A stretch of 60,000 nt of DNA from positions 36,268,501-36,328,500 of the forward strand of contig NC_092672.1 in NCBI RefSeq assembly GCF_964355755.1, given 5' to 3'. Under the pieces are notes generated by a model. That model was not told the DNA's origin and made no database searches. It was given only the letters and a program-made list of their open reading frames with translations. Each line of letters begins with the position of its first letter. Position 1 is the stretch's first letter. Positions 44,035 to 54,751 of this stretch are shown in pieces. This stretch comes from Antedon mediterranea (lineage: Eukaryota > Echinodermata > Crinoidea > Comatulida > Antedonidae). The position numbers and the translations under genes were made by a program.

Positions 44035-44660
44035 TCATTTTCACGCTGCTGCTCTAGCCCGCTACGTCCCATTAGGACTACTCAATCAGAAGCTAAAGCA
44101 AGCAGCAGTTATAGTTCTAAGGACAGACAGTTTTGTGAAAATGGAAACTCCACTATGATTTATTGATTCCAGCTGCTACAGTAGACCCAAAAAACGGCTG
44201 GGAAAGAGTCTATTAGGACATGTCATGCTAAAATTACAAATCCCTAAGCATTTCTGGTGGTATATTCACTGTCAGATATTCATTGAATTATTATCGAAAC
44301 AGTCCATTAAAGTTTGTGTTTGTAATAGGATACTTCACAATTGAAATATCTAGGGTGATGAAGTGACCCCCAGATTTGACCTTAGCAATAAAATTAACTA
44401 AAGTGACAGAAATTGAGTATTCACTTCTGTAACAAAAAAGTAATATTTATTCACATATAAAAAATGAAAAGAAACCCAAAAACCATTGTCTGACCGACAA
44501 TTTAAGTATTTATTGCTTTAAATTACATTTTTTTCAGGTAAAATAATTATCTATTATGTGACAATAAAATGACACATTCAAAAACATTTGAAATAAAAAA
44601 TATTTTTCAATAAGCGAGCAGCGTTTTTTGTAAGAAATATTTCTTGTTTGTTATTGTTCT
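44035..44660. repeat. Right arm of the broken inverted duplication
   Basis: Inverse of 37.31-37.73 kb joined to 33.60-33.78 kb, i.e. the state before the minus-strand LINE entered the left arm. It contains GCTGCTGCTCTAGCCCG, 'GTGACCCCCAG' and 'AAATATTTCTTACAAAAAACGC'. Confidence 0.7.
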
Positions 44661-44924
44661 TTGTCTATTATATTTATATGGAGGCATAAAAGATAAAACT
44701 ACCTCCATGATTAGACCGAACGTTGTATTGACAAATTGTAGCCCCGATAAGAACGGAACGTATACTGAGCTTATACGCATGCGCAGATTATTAATAATAA
44801 TAATAGTTGTATAATAACCGTATCCTTTTACATGTACCGTCCCCCTTTCGTCTACCGTCCCGATGCGAAAGCTCGGTAATGTTAAAGAGTCGCTATCCAA
44901 CCGGGTTTGAACAATACCATGAAA

Positions 44925-44995
44925 GCCCCAGTGGTCTAATGGTTAGGACATCTGCATCAAGCAGAAGATTCCGGTTCTCATTCTCACAGATTTCC
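44925..44995 (+). other. tRNA-like sequence, probably a SINE head or tRNA relic
   Basis: GCCCCAGTGGTCTAATGGTTAGG resembles (in two overlapping pieces) a tRNA acceptor/D-arm with A box TGGTCTAATGG. An anticodon-arm-like TCTGC..GCAGA follows. The B-box region (GGTTCTCATTC) departs from GGTTCGAATCC and the 3' acceptor strand is not paired, so it is not a functional tRNA. Confidence 0.5.
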
Positions 44996-45039
44996 TCATC
45001 TTATCGTTTCAAATTAATTAATACATTTTCAGTATTTCA

Positions 45040-45163
45040 CCGGGCAGTTTAGAATTAATGTTCTTTGCATATATTTATATATATATAAACAAATCAGGCA
45101 AAGAACATTAATTCTAAACCGCCCGGTTATCTATATATAACACAGGCAAAGAACATTAATTCT
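45040..45163. repeat. Hairpin with third half-copy upstream of gene D
   Basis: CCGGGCAGTTTAGAATTAATG..CTTTGC (45040-45068) pairs with 45098-45126 across an AT-rich loop. A third copy, GCAAAGAACATTAATTCT, follows at 45146-45163. It lies 80-200 bp before the gene D ATG, in the putative intron. Confidence 0.75.
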
Positions 45164-45217
45164 ATTTATTTAATGGCAATAAAAACGACTAGGCCTACTA
45201 ATTTGTTTTATTTTCAG

Positions 45218-47402
45218 AGTCATTATATTTACTCCTCAAACTATGACACGTTCTCGGAGCATCTTACTTCTTCTAGCAGCCATGTGTATTGTGACGTCAT
45301 TCAGAAACATCTCTGCAAGCATCCAATCCAATAACACTTGTCTACTGGAGATGGATGGCACAGATGTCTTGCAAGAACTCATGAAAGGTGATGCTGTCTT
45401 TATCAACATAAAGTTGTTATCTTTTGTTGATCCTTCTGATTCTGTTGGAATGGATTTCTATAAAAATACAACAGTGATTGACGTCAACCACTGGGTTTTG
45501 ATTTTCGGGAAAACTGGTGAATTTTTTTTGTCTTTTCCTTTTGATTTTGAATACCTGTCACTTGGAACTCTAACTCATGGTGTAGAACACATCTCCTTAA
45601 TCGTCACATCAGTACCCGAGTGTTTCTTGGATGTTGACAACGAAGATAAACTGAACATAATTGCCAAGTCTTTACTTCAACTAGAAAGTCATGATGACGA
45701 TGTGAAACAAGATGTTTGCATTGAGCGACAGAATACAAACTATAAGTTTTTAGCATCAGATGTTCACATCGCTTACCTGCGTTCTTACAGTTTTCTTCAA
45801 AAGAGTACGTACTTTGAATGCTGGCATATTTCAGAAGATGATGGTTCAATTGAAGTTCGTTTATTTGAGAAAAAGCTCTTGCTCAAAATGTGCATGTGGC
45901 TTGGTTACGTATTCACTTTTTTTTCTATATGGTTCCTGGTCTCCTTTTTGAGTCGCGTAAATCCAATGATTAAGAATAAAAAGAAATACTTCAGCTTACG
46001 AACCAATCTACCAATGGGCTTTAAATACTTTGTATTGAATAAGGGAAATCAGTATCCATTTATTTTCGTTTCACGTTGGCTGATATTATTGGTACTTGTC
46101 GGATTGTTTCAATATATACCATACATTATTGCACATGTCTCTGACAGTGATAATTTTACTCGTCGTTGGGCAGCAATCATTAACCATGACCTTATTCAAG
46201 AGAGGACGTTGTGGGGTTGGACTATTTATGTCAATTTGGTATATTTAATTTTTGGGATTATTCTGATGATAACCGGGTTAAAATATAAAAACTGGTTTGA
46301 AACTAAGTACATAGAGAGCCAATTTAATTGTAGCGATTCTTTTTTGAAAGTTTCAAAAAATAATTACAGTGGCTTATACAAACTATCATTTGTAATGAAA
46401 GAAAAGATTAAGGTGGCCATATCATTTTCACATTGGAAGCACGGGTTAAAAGTGTTTTGGAAAGCGTTGTTTTTAAAAAAATCTAAAGTACTACAGTTAA
46501 TCTTAGCACTAATACTTGTGATACCGTTCTTAGGTATCTACACATATGGCACTCTCAGTTATTCTATCCCGTTCACTTACTTTTTACATCGTTTTTTAGC
46601 AACAAATGGTTGTACCATTAAAGACCTTTTTATATTTTTTGGTCTCTTTGTTGTGGAGATGGCTCTGCTTATTAAATGTTGGTTTACCTCTGAGTATATC
46701 TTTGGGATCATATGTTACTTTTTCATTGGTTTGTTGGTGAACCCTGGTACGGCTGGCGTCTTTGTAGGTGTCGCTTTAATTTTGATCGGTTACATCTTTG
46801 CAACTATAACAGATTTTTACAACGGATATGTGGTTCTCTTACAGCAAATAATATCGGTATTTGATGAGTTAATTAAAGACAATAAGGTGGAGGTATCTAA
46901 TGAAAAAGTGTCTTCTTTTCCAAAATATACACATCATCAGAATGGTGATGACTATGAACTTGTTTCTCGTTGTAATGCCTCCAACACACCACCACCAATT
47001 GATCGAAGTAAGCCTATAATCTGGCAAGAGACTGAAGGGTTAACTGTTGTTGAAAATACTCTCTTTGATTTGTTTGTTAAGAAGTATCGGCCGACCGAAA
47101 TCCAAATTCTGACTACCTTTTTCCATCTTCTAATCTTGTTTCTAGTGAGTTGGGTAGGTTTTTCAACGCTAACGCTTATCGAAGATTTTACTGAGTTAAA
47201 CCAACAAGTGAAACTATTTGCAGCTGTTTTTATTGCTGGTATTGTACCCTTTTTTGTAAAAATAATGTGTAATACAGCAGAAGACGAAAGTAAACAAAAC
47301 GTACGACAACAATTTATTAAGCGCGATATTAACCATTACTTGAAAAAACAAGGCAATATTGACCAGACTGGTTGGTCAGGTTTCGAACTGACAACATTTT
47401 GA
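45218..47402 (+). CDS. Gene D: 719-aa multi-pass membrane protein (CDS 45243-47402)
   Basis: The coding exon follows an acceptor (TTTTATTTTCAG, ending 45217); the ATG at 45243 opens a signal peptide (RSILLLLAAMCIVTSF). Residues ~26-210 form a predicted extracellular region with N-glycosylation sites (NIS, NNT, NTT) and several cysteines. Membrane segments follow near 217-240, 277-299, 325-346, 417-440, 463-485, 488-520 and 655-695, with basic loops between (KNKKKYF, FLKKSK). The last third is shared with gene A: GLLVNPGTAGVFVGV, DFYNGYVVLLQQIISVFDEL, LTVVENTLFDLFVKKY and LTLIEDFTELNQQVKLF. The Thr/Ser/Pro insert of gene A is replaced by a short Pro run. No known family recognised; a surface or organelle membrane role is likely, but no function is claimed. 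Confidence 0.9.
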
Positions 47403-47441
47403 CAAACCCATTCATTAATAGAATAATCGTCCTATTATATC

Positions 47442-47447
47442 AATAAA
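47442..47447 (+). promoter_or_regulatory. Polyadenylation signal of gene D
   Basis: AATAAA lies 40 bp after the stop codon at 47400-47402. Confidence 0.6.
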
Positions 47448-48376
47448 CCTGTTTAAAACATTCTGATGAAAATAACGAGAATTTACGCTAGGCAAATACG
47501 GATATAGTTAACGGATCGTTAACACTCCCGGCGTTGTACTGTACGTCGGAACAATGTATTGGTCCTCTACTCCCTGTGTGTTTACTGTGGTTGTTAGTGT
47601 CAAGTAAATTGCTATGCAAATGGCTACCGCCATAAGATAAGAACCAAAATTCTGTAGAATAAAAATCAATATCTATAGAAAATTATTATACTTTAGATTA
47701 ATAGTGTTGTGTGAAGTAATAGCAGTACATTAGGATTAAGAATGAAAGTGATCCTTAGGCCTATATTGTTACCTTTGTGATTACATTGAATACGGAACTT
47801 ATAGTAGGCCTACCATCTATTTTGTTGGTTTGTCAGTTTTAAGTTGAATTTAGCATTTGGTCTGTCGGGGAAGAATAATCTCACTCTTTCGACAGAAGAG
47901 TTCCCCTTCTGTACTTTTGATAAATACTTCAATTCAGCTATTTTGCAACGTGTAGGCCTATGTTTTATGTTTTTATATATATATTAAAGATATAACCGAT
48001 TATTATATATAGGTTACCGTATACAGACGCTTGTCCACACTATAATTTTAATTTTTTGAGATTAAGCTAAGCGTTGTATGCGTTAATTAAGCGTTGTTGT
48101 TTGTTTATGTTTTTTACTAAAGACATGCTTAAATAAGCACCAATCAATATAGAATACATATAACATAAATATTTAAGTTTGTAGAAACATTTATTTTAGT
48201 ATACACTCAGTTCGTAAAAAAATACAATTGTAAGCAATTATATTGTTATATTTGACAGTAAATTATTCCAAGTAATAAAAAAACGACGCAAATTAAACAG
48301 TAAGAATTATTTATAACAATAACATTCTTTGATTTACATAAACAATACTGTTGTGTAGAAAAGCAGATTATTTACT
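47448..48376. other. Gene D downstream flank, no gene seen
   Basis: AT-rich DNA. From ~48.16 kb it resembles the dispersed 3'-flank family (AACATTTATTTTAGTATACAC.., CAATTGTAAGC). AGGCCTA occurs several times. Confidence 0.5.
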
Positions 48377-48490
48377 GTATATTTTTAATAATGAAGATAA
48401 GTAACATTTTTAAATGTTACTTATCTTCATTATTAAAAATATACTATGCATAGTAAGCATATTAAGTCATTAAAATGACTTAATATGCTT
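48377..48490. repeat. Two adjacent near-perfect hairpins
   Basis: 48377-48409 pairs exactly with 48412-48444 (33-bp arms, 2-bp loop). 48455-48471 pairs exactly with 48474-48490 (17-bp arms, 2-bp loop). Between them lies CTATGCATAG, itself a palindrome. Such DNA can extrude cruciforms; the related blocks at 1.8 and 50.3 kb lack it. Confidence 0.9.
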
Positions 48491-48539
48491 ATATTTATAT
48501 TATAGTTATTAATTATATAATATTTGGCCTACTATTATT

Positions 48540-48882
48540 TAATTGTTGGTGAAAAAACTGTGAAAACAATAAGAATTCTTATTATACATTTTTTGATTCA
48601 CATAAAAAAAATATGAATACCGTAAAATTGTAAAGAAGATTGGTATAGATATTTAACAATAGATATAAGTGAACCAGAAACTAGGGCATAATTATTCTTT
48701 ATTAATTATTAATATTTACGATTTTAGAATACATATATTATATACTTAAATTATGGCTTCCATGCTTAAATAACACTCTAAAAAATATATTGTGAGTGAA
48801 TTTTCTCAAAAAATAAAAGCGTGTACATTGTAATAAATAGTTGATGAGAAATAATACTGTCTGAGTCTGAGAAATACTGTAT
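48540..48882. repeat. Dispersed duplicated 3'-flank segment (copy 4)
   Basis: Same order of words as copies 1, 3 and 5 (GTGAAAAC.ATAAGAATT, AGATATAAGTGAACCAGAAAC, GTAATAAATAGTTGAT.GAGAAAT), leading into the MITE. Confidence 0.7.
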
Positions 48883-49029
48883 TAAGCTCTGTCTACACGT
48901 ACTATCAAACTTTATGTGACAACAAAATGTGATGTGCCCGTATATGGACACGATGATGTCATATCACTACCATATTTGGGCACATCACCTTTTTTGTCAA
49001 ACTAGTTTGATAGTGTAGATAGAGCTTTA
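48883..49029. mobile_element. Complete MITE of the TAAGCTCTGTCTACAC family
   Basis: The best-preserved copy: terminal inverted repeats AAGCTCTGTCTACAC..ACTATCAAACT and AGTTTGATAGTGTAGATAGAGCTTTA (in parts). Internal palindromic GATGTGCCC and GGGCACATC flank GATGATGTCATATCACTACC. Confidence 0.8.
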
Positions 49030-49186
49030 GTAACATAATTATAGACTAAAAAATCTTTTCCATAGAGGGCGGTAGAAAATCATCATTGTTATAATTAATA
49101 TGAACCAAATTCGTTCATGGTTTGGTTACGATAGAAAGTTGCGTTCTGATGCACGTGTTTCTCTTTTCTTTGGCTTCTTACATACT

Positions 49187-49818
49187 AAGCGTGGTTCCCA
49201 CTGGCGACGCAACGTAACGCAACGCTACGACGTATTGCCTTTCACACCTGTTCCGGCACGGTTCCGGTCCGGCGAATCGAACGCCAATGTTTCGTTTTCA
49301 CGACGCTCCACGCGGCCAAGCACCAATCGATATGCGCGTAGCCGCGTAAAAACGAAACATTGACGTTCGATTGGATTTGCCGTCGCCGGACCGGAACCGT
49401 GCCGGAGCAGGTGTGAAAGGCCCTTTAAGCCTGGTTTCCATAAAATCGCTACACGACACAGAGCGTAGCGATTCTATGGAAACGCTAGAATTTATCGAGG
49501 ATCTAGTACGCGAGCGCTAAATATTCTTTGGTACGCGTATACGATTCATCGCGGACAAAATCGGCAAAGTTGAACATGGTTGAACTTTGCCGATTTGACT
49601 GCGAAGTCTGCCTTCCCGATTGCGTCGGCGACATCTGCGCGTGTAGCGATTTTAATGGAAACGCTGTTGCGATTTTAATGGAAACCAGGCTTTACAAGTA
49701 GGAACCGACGACGCAACAGTGCTGAAAATCGCAGGTTTGATTTCACGCAGGCGGGGGAAAACACAATTATTGGAAGGACATTTTCTTACGTTGCGCGTCA
49801 CTAGTGAGAACCAAGCTT
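49187..49818. mobile_element. Composite of nested MITEs
   Basis: Outer ends GCGTGGTTCCCACTGGCGAC and, inverted, GCTTGGTTCTCACTAGTGAC. Inside are two further hairpins side by side: 49237-49422 (CCTTTCACACCTG..CAGGTGTGAAAGG, arms including CCGGAACCGTGCCGG) and 49427-49694 (AAGCCTGGTTTCCAT..ATGGAAACCAGGCTT). The related flank near 32.7 kb lacks all three. A plus-strand 87-codon frame over it is spurious. Confidence 0.8.
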
Positions 49819-49839
49819 AGGCCTAAATCTTATTTTTAT

Positions 49840-50518
49840 TTAAAATAAATAGAAGATGTGGACGTTATTTCGTGTTCTAGGGGGTGGGATTATCTAATGT
49901 TATACATGTTATATTTATGTATTTTTTTGATCTTATTATATAAGGTGTACAACTATAACTCTTTGGCGATAGTTGTCTTTTGCTCACTTTTTATGTTTCA
50001 CTGAAAGGAATAAATAAATAAACCATACTGTCTCAGTTGAAATAGACTGCTGCTTAAAGAGATTGATAAAACACAAAAATTTGAATTTATATAAACATTT
50101 ATATATTTTAATACACCTTGCAGCATACAATAAATTTGTAACAAAACAATAATTGTAAGCGTTATACAGTATATATTTTACAGTTATTCCAAGTAATAAA
50201 AAACGACGCAAAAAATCAGCATTATAAAAACTGTGAAAAACAGTAAGAATTCTTATTATACATTTTTAGATTTACATAAAAAAAGTATGAATACCACCGT
50301 ACCATAAAATGTAAAGATTTGTATATATTTAACAATAGATATAAGTGAACCAGAAACTAGGGCATAAATTAGTCTTTATTAATTATTACTATTTACGACT
50401 TAGGATAGATATTAACATACTTAAATCATACCTGTATGCTTAAATATCATTGGATGAACTTGTACTTTGTAATAAATCGTTGATTTGAGAAATATCACTA
50501 TGTCTGAGAAATACTGAA
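49840..50518. repeat. Dispersed duplicated 3'-flank segment (copy 5)
   Basis: Closely matches 32.73-33.60 kb and 1500-1880 (TTTAAAATAAATAGAAGATGTGGACG, CACTTTTTATGTTTCA.TGAAAGG, ACACCTTGCAGCATACAATAA). The minus-strand 75-codon frame is shared with 33380-33607 at the protein level, but I take it as chance within a duplicated noncoding block. Confidence 0.7.
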
Positions 50519-50650
50519 TTAAGCTCTGTCTACACTATCAAACTTCATGTGACAAAAAATGTGACGTGCCCATATATGGACACGATGATGTCATATCACT
50601 ACCATATTTGGGCACATACACAGTATACAGTAGTGTAGACACGGAGCTTC
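50519..50650. mobile_element. MITE copy, right end degraded
   Basis: AAGCTCTGTCTACACTATC at the left and GTAGTGTAGACACGGAGCTT at the right, with internal GATGATGTCATATCACTACC. Followed by CTATAGAGGGCGGTAGATAA as at 5.87 and 49.06 kb. Confidence 0.75.
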
Positions 50651-50699
50651 AGCAACAATCACAGACTCGCACATCTTTTCTATAGAGGGCGGTAGATAA

Positions 50700-51340
50700 T
50701 ATTTTGCAGTTGAATCTGTAATTGCACTTTTCCCAAAATCTAAATACTGTATTATGAAAGAATATTCCCTGGATAATAAATACTACTAATGATTATTACA
50801 GTATAATTATAAATAATACAAATAAATAGGATAATTACAATATAAATAATTAATTCAAATTATCATAATAGATCTAATCTATGTTTATGTTTTAAAATAA
50901 TTGCACATGATTATATTTGCTGCTGCAATACTTCATTTTGACCCACTAAAATAAAATGCAATACTTCCCAGCCTGTACGTCCATGTTATATCTATACTAG
51001 TAAACAGCTTCGGGAATAGTAATTCATTTATAGGCATCCTTCCCATATCATTAAAATGTAGGCCTATTATTTACAGTAAGACGGGCCTATTATAAAAATA
51101 AGCTTATTTCAAATAAATGCTTTAGAAGAAATTACATTCTTCATGATATAAGCACAAAGGTAGCAATTGTAAATGTATATACAGTGAAGTAATTGGTATG
51201 CATTCGTTAACTGTATTTTTGTTTCTTTTTAAAACACGATTGGCACACGACTTGTAATTTTGTTTTCATCTAAATCCTAATTTGGCATATTTTTGTCTAA
51301 AATCTTGAAGTTGTCCATAGTAAACGGCAGCCCATAGTTT
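50700..51340. repeat. Segmental duplicate of 5.88-6.33 kb, no gene
   Basis: Shared words include 'TATTCCCTGG.TAATA', ATAATAGATCTA, TTTTAAAATAATTGCACATG, GTAATTGGTATGCATTCGTT and CATAGTAAACG. The first-locus copy follows the 2.6-kb transposon directly. Confidence 0.75.
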
Positions 51341-51351
51341 TACGTCATCAG

Positions 51352-51444
51352 TTAGGGTGAGAATACGCCAGAAATGGCTAAAATACCGATTACAACTACG
51401 GCGAAAGCGATGAGGCAGATTAGGAAAATCGTTACTCGTTTTCT
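51352..51444 (-). CDS. Putative 93-bp terminal exon encoding a C-terminal membrane helix (copy 2)
   Basis: Minus strand, acceptor AG (complement of 51445-51446), then RKRVTIFLICLIAF and AVVVIGILAISGVFSP before TAA. The frame and hydrophobic profile match copy 1 at 6334-6426 despite many nucleotide changes and a 3-bp shift. If the exon at 56584-56660 belongs to the same gene, its transcript spans at least 5.3 kb here. Confidence 0.45.
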   Translation of the reverse strand, partial: RKRVTIFLICLIAFAVVVIGILAISGVFSP

Positions 51445-51589
51445 CTAATGATATAAAATATATAAAAGTTAGATAATTTATAATTTAATATTTTACGATA
51501 AATAAGTACATTACAGTTAATTCATTTGCTGATAGGTTTTATTGCACATAATTTAAAGTTAATCGTACGTACGTATATTAAGCTCAAAA

Positions 51590-52440
51590 GCGAAATTAGG
51601 TGGGTTGACCAATCACAGGCGAAGATCTGATGATTCGTCGGGTCGTGATTGGTAAAATTACTTGCGGCGCGCTTCCGTCGTTGTGCTCAGAGCCATATAT
51701 ACATGGTTTTGTGCGCAGGAGGTTGTGCATTGCGTCCCAAGTGGAAAACGAACCAAAACAAACGTTCTCCTGATTGGCCTACCCGATTTGGGTTGGAAAA
51801 ACCCCACCTTTTTTAAAGCGTGACAAAATCTTATAAGGCCTATATCCAAATAACTAGAAAATTAAAGTAAAGTAAATAATGATTGAAAACTATACGAACC
51901 TGCTTGTAATCAATATTTATGACTGGTTGGTCATCTCTACTATTACTACTATCCACCAATTGAACACTCTAAAGACGTGACGTAACAAGCATTTGTAAGG
52001 ACAAAAAGAAAATCGTGCAAAGTAAAGGTTATGAAAGGAACTATCATTAGAAGGATACAATTCAAGTAGAAGGGAGTCGTCGTAGGGTCACATAGGCGGA
52101 TCCAGGTTGAGGGGGGAGGGAGGGGGTGAACATTGTGCAATGATGCATGAGACATAAGGTTAAAGTTCAAAACTTTATTTTACAAGCCCCCTTTGGTTTT
52201 CATAAATCCTGGATCCGCCAATGGGTCACTTGGGGCGTTAATAAGCCTACCAGAGTTGTGACACAAATACTGTTATTAACTGAATGGATTTAATAAGTAT
52301 GTATCAGCATCACAATTAAGATCAAATTATGAATGTTCACGTTTACATCGTTTGGTACATACTTCTACTAAGAGGTATAGGCCTACGGTAAAACAACCCC
52401 AATCCCCCATCCCACCCCACTACAAAGTTTCCCCTTAATA
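51590..52440. repeat. CCAAT-bearing duplicate of 38.74-39.13 kb and flank
   Basis: Contains GACCAATCACAGGCGAAG and CGTGATTGGT as an inverted CCAAT pair, the counterpart of 38.74-39.13 kb in opposite orientation. A purine-rich stretch (GAGGGGGGAGGGAGGGGG, ~52.11 kb) and GGATCC-containing repeats at 52.10 and 52.21 kb follow. No gene supported. Confidence 0.5.
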
Positions 52441-54749
52441 CAGTCGAGCAGCAAAGTGCTCATTTAACCGTTAAAACGCTGTTTTTTAACTGCGCAGGTC
52501 ACTGAGCATCGCCAAGTTATAGTGACTTCCGGTTCGCTTTTCACTTCGCGGCAAGCATTTTGCATGGGAATACCCTTACAAATCTGCTGCAATTTCCACC
52601 ATCCGGGTTAAATTATATCTTTCTATATTTGGAAATTGTTACTCCTAATATGGAAGATTATTCCCGCCACAAAATTTTGGTATAAATAGCCTAGAAAAGG
52701 ACGACAGAGCTTATTGAAGAAAAAAGTGCAGATGGAGGTGTTTGTTGAGGTAGGCTACATGATTTATTTGTTTGGTTTCGTAGGGAATCCGGCACTTTTC
52801 TCATCAGCACGGAACCTTTATAAAAACTTAGTGGTTGGTTATTAGGTTATTAATCTATCTTTTCTGAAAGTTTAAGCTTGGTTCAGCTTGTGGGACGGAT
52901 TCAATATCCGTTCAAAGCTGGGGATATATTCTAAGCAGACTCCATCTTGGATTCGTATGTTTAGTACAGGCCGTGTGGTTGAGTAATTTCAATCCTTCAA
53001 AATCACTATGTGCAATCCGTTTTTAAACCAGTTAATATACCAAAATATGTTATTAGTAGCTTTATTATTTTTGATTTGGTGCTAGTTTGGTAAATATTGC
53101 AATATAAATTGTAGATTATTTGGTTGTAAAAAAATGTACCCAACTTGTAGTATTATCTAGGCCTAGGCTAGGCCTAGCCCATTTGACGGAAACCCAGTGC
53201 TATTTGTAGGCGGATAGAGAGGGCCGCAGGCTAGTTTTTAGTGGCATATCGCCGACTTATTATAATCAATGTGAAGCCATATTATTATTATGTTTAAAAT
53301 GTTGAATCTATATCCACTGGATTATGGATATATATCGTCGGATATTTAAAGAAAGGCCTAGGCCTAGAACTTTTGATTTATTTAATTAATTTAGGACTAT
53401 ATTACGGGAAATTCTTTGCCAAAGAAAAGAAAATACGTTGTGGCTGTTGGAGGTTTGTAAATATATGACAATAATGTAGCCTAGGCTAGGAAGGACTGTA
53501 GGTAGGATGAGGTAATTTGGATGGTCATACATATGATATTTATATATACAGTATTGTGTATAGTAGTGATCATGGCGACAAAATTTAGGATGACTAAAGT
53601 TGACATTAAAATTATTTAACTATGAATAGCTCATTATTGGTGTTTTTTTTTTCTTTCAGGTTTCTAAGAATAAACTATCCGACTTGTGATTCATCTTGTG
53701 CTGCAAAAACAATCCTATTTTGATATTTGTAAATTGATGTACGTAACAGATGTCTTTAAAAATAAAAAAAAAATAAAAATTTTTATTATCGCGATGATTT
53801 AACTCAAATATTGACATATATAACTTGATATTTTAGCCTGAGCAAGATAGTTTGATAGGCATATTTTACTTCGATGTAAATAAGATATTACATGTTATAC
53901 TGTATGTAAAATACTTTTTTGTAAATAAAATTATTTAATGGTGGTTAATTTATTAACTTGTTAATTTGTTTGTTAGTTATGATGTTATACTATTAATTAT
54001 TTAGTTAGTAACCAAAGTGGATTCGTGGCAGTTGCAACTTGACTGTAATATGCATATATATAATAATATTTACTTCTTCTTGGATAAAGTTAAAGCAAAA
54101 TAAGCAATAATAAAAATTAAATATTTATTTTGCCATAAAGAAAGCAAAAACTAAACATACAGTACTATATGTACAGTAATACCATGGACCTATAGGTCCA
54201 TGGTAATACATACTGTAGTATTGAGCACCAGTAGCAGAGACGTCTGGACAATCGAATATAATCGTTATCAGCTGTCTGGGTACCCAAGGCTAGTGCTAGA
54301 AAATGGCGAAAATTCGTGTATTCATTCGCCGTCAGCGAAATGAATCCGGCACTTTTCTCATCAGAAGCAAATCAACAAATCATTTTATCAGTTTGTTTTG
54401 ATATATAATCTGAATAATATATATTAAAATGGCCTTGGTTCAAGCATGTTTAACAGGTAAAATCAGATTTTTTCCTACCTAGGCCCCTTAGCACTGCGGT
54501 ACCCTACGCCGTGTGGGGGAACCGATCTCGGCAGTATTTCTTAAGTAGCCTATCTTTCGTAAAATTCTTAGTTGAATTTTATTAATATAAATTTAATTGT
54601 ATGAATATGCTATTTAAATGTTATTGAAATTTTTTTTTGCTACATTTTGTAATTCCGCACTACTTGCTTTATCGCGATTCCAAGATGGCGGCAATTCAAA
54701 TTTTGATTTGGTAATAATTCGCGAGGTCAACCACTTTGCTGCCCGACTG
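52441..54749. mobile_element. 2.3-kb Tc1/mariner-like nonautonomous element
   Basis: The left end CAGTCGAGCAGCAAAGTG and the inverted right end CAGTCGGGCAGCAAAGTGG are flanked by TA (52439-52440, 54750-54751). CAGT termini and TA duplications fit Tc1/mariner. Internally TCCGGCACTTTTCTCATCAG occurs twice (~52.79 and ~54.34 kb). No transposase frame remains. Confidence 0.7.
54180..54205. repeat. Perfect 26-bp palindrome
   Basis: Centred on CTATAG, with ACCATGGACC on one side and its exact complement on the other; no loop. Within the Tc1-like element. Confidence 0.9.
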
Positions 54750-54751
54750 TA

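Noticed and set aside
44925-44995. Functional tRNA gene
   Set aside because: The B box and 3' acceptor strand are not intact and no proper 7-base anticodon loop can be drawn.
49100-49363. 87-codon frame with Arg-rich product
   Set aside because: It overlies the nested GC-rich MITEs and ends inside their inverted repeats.
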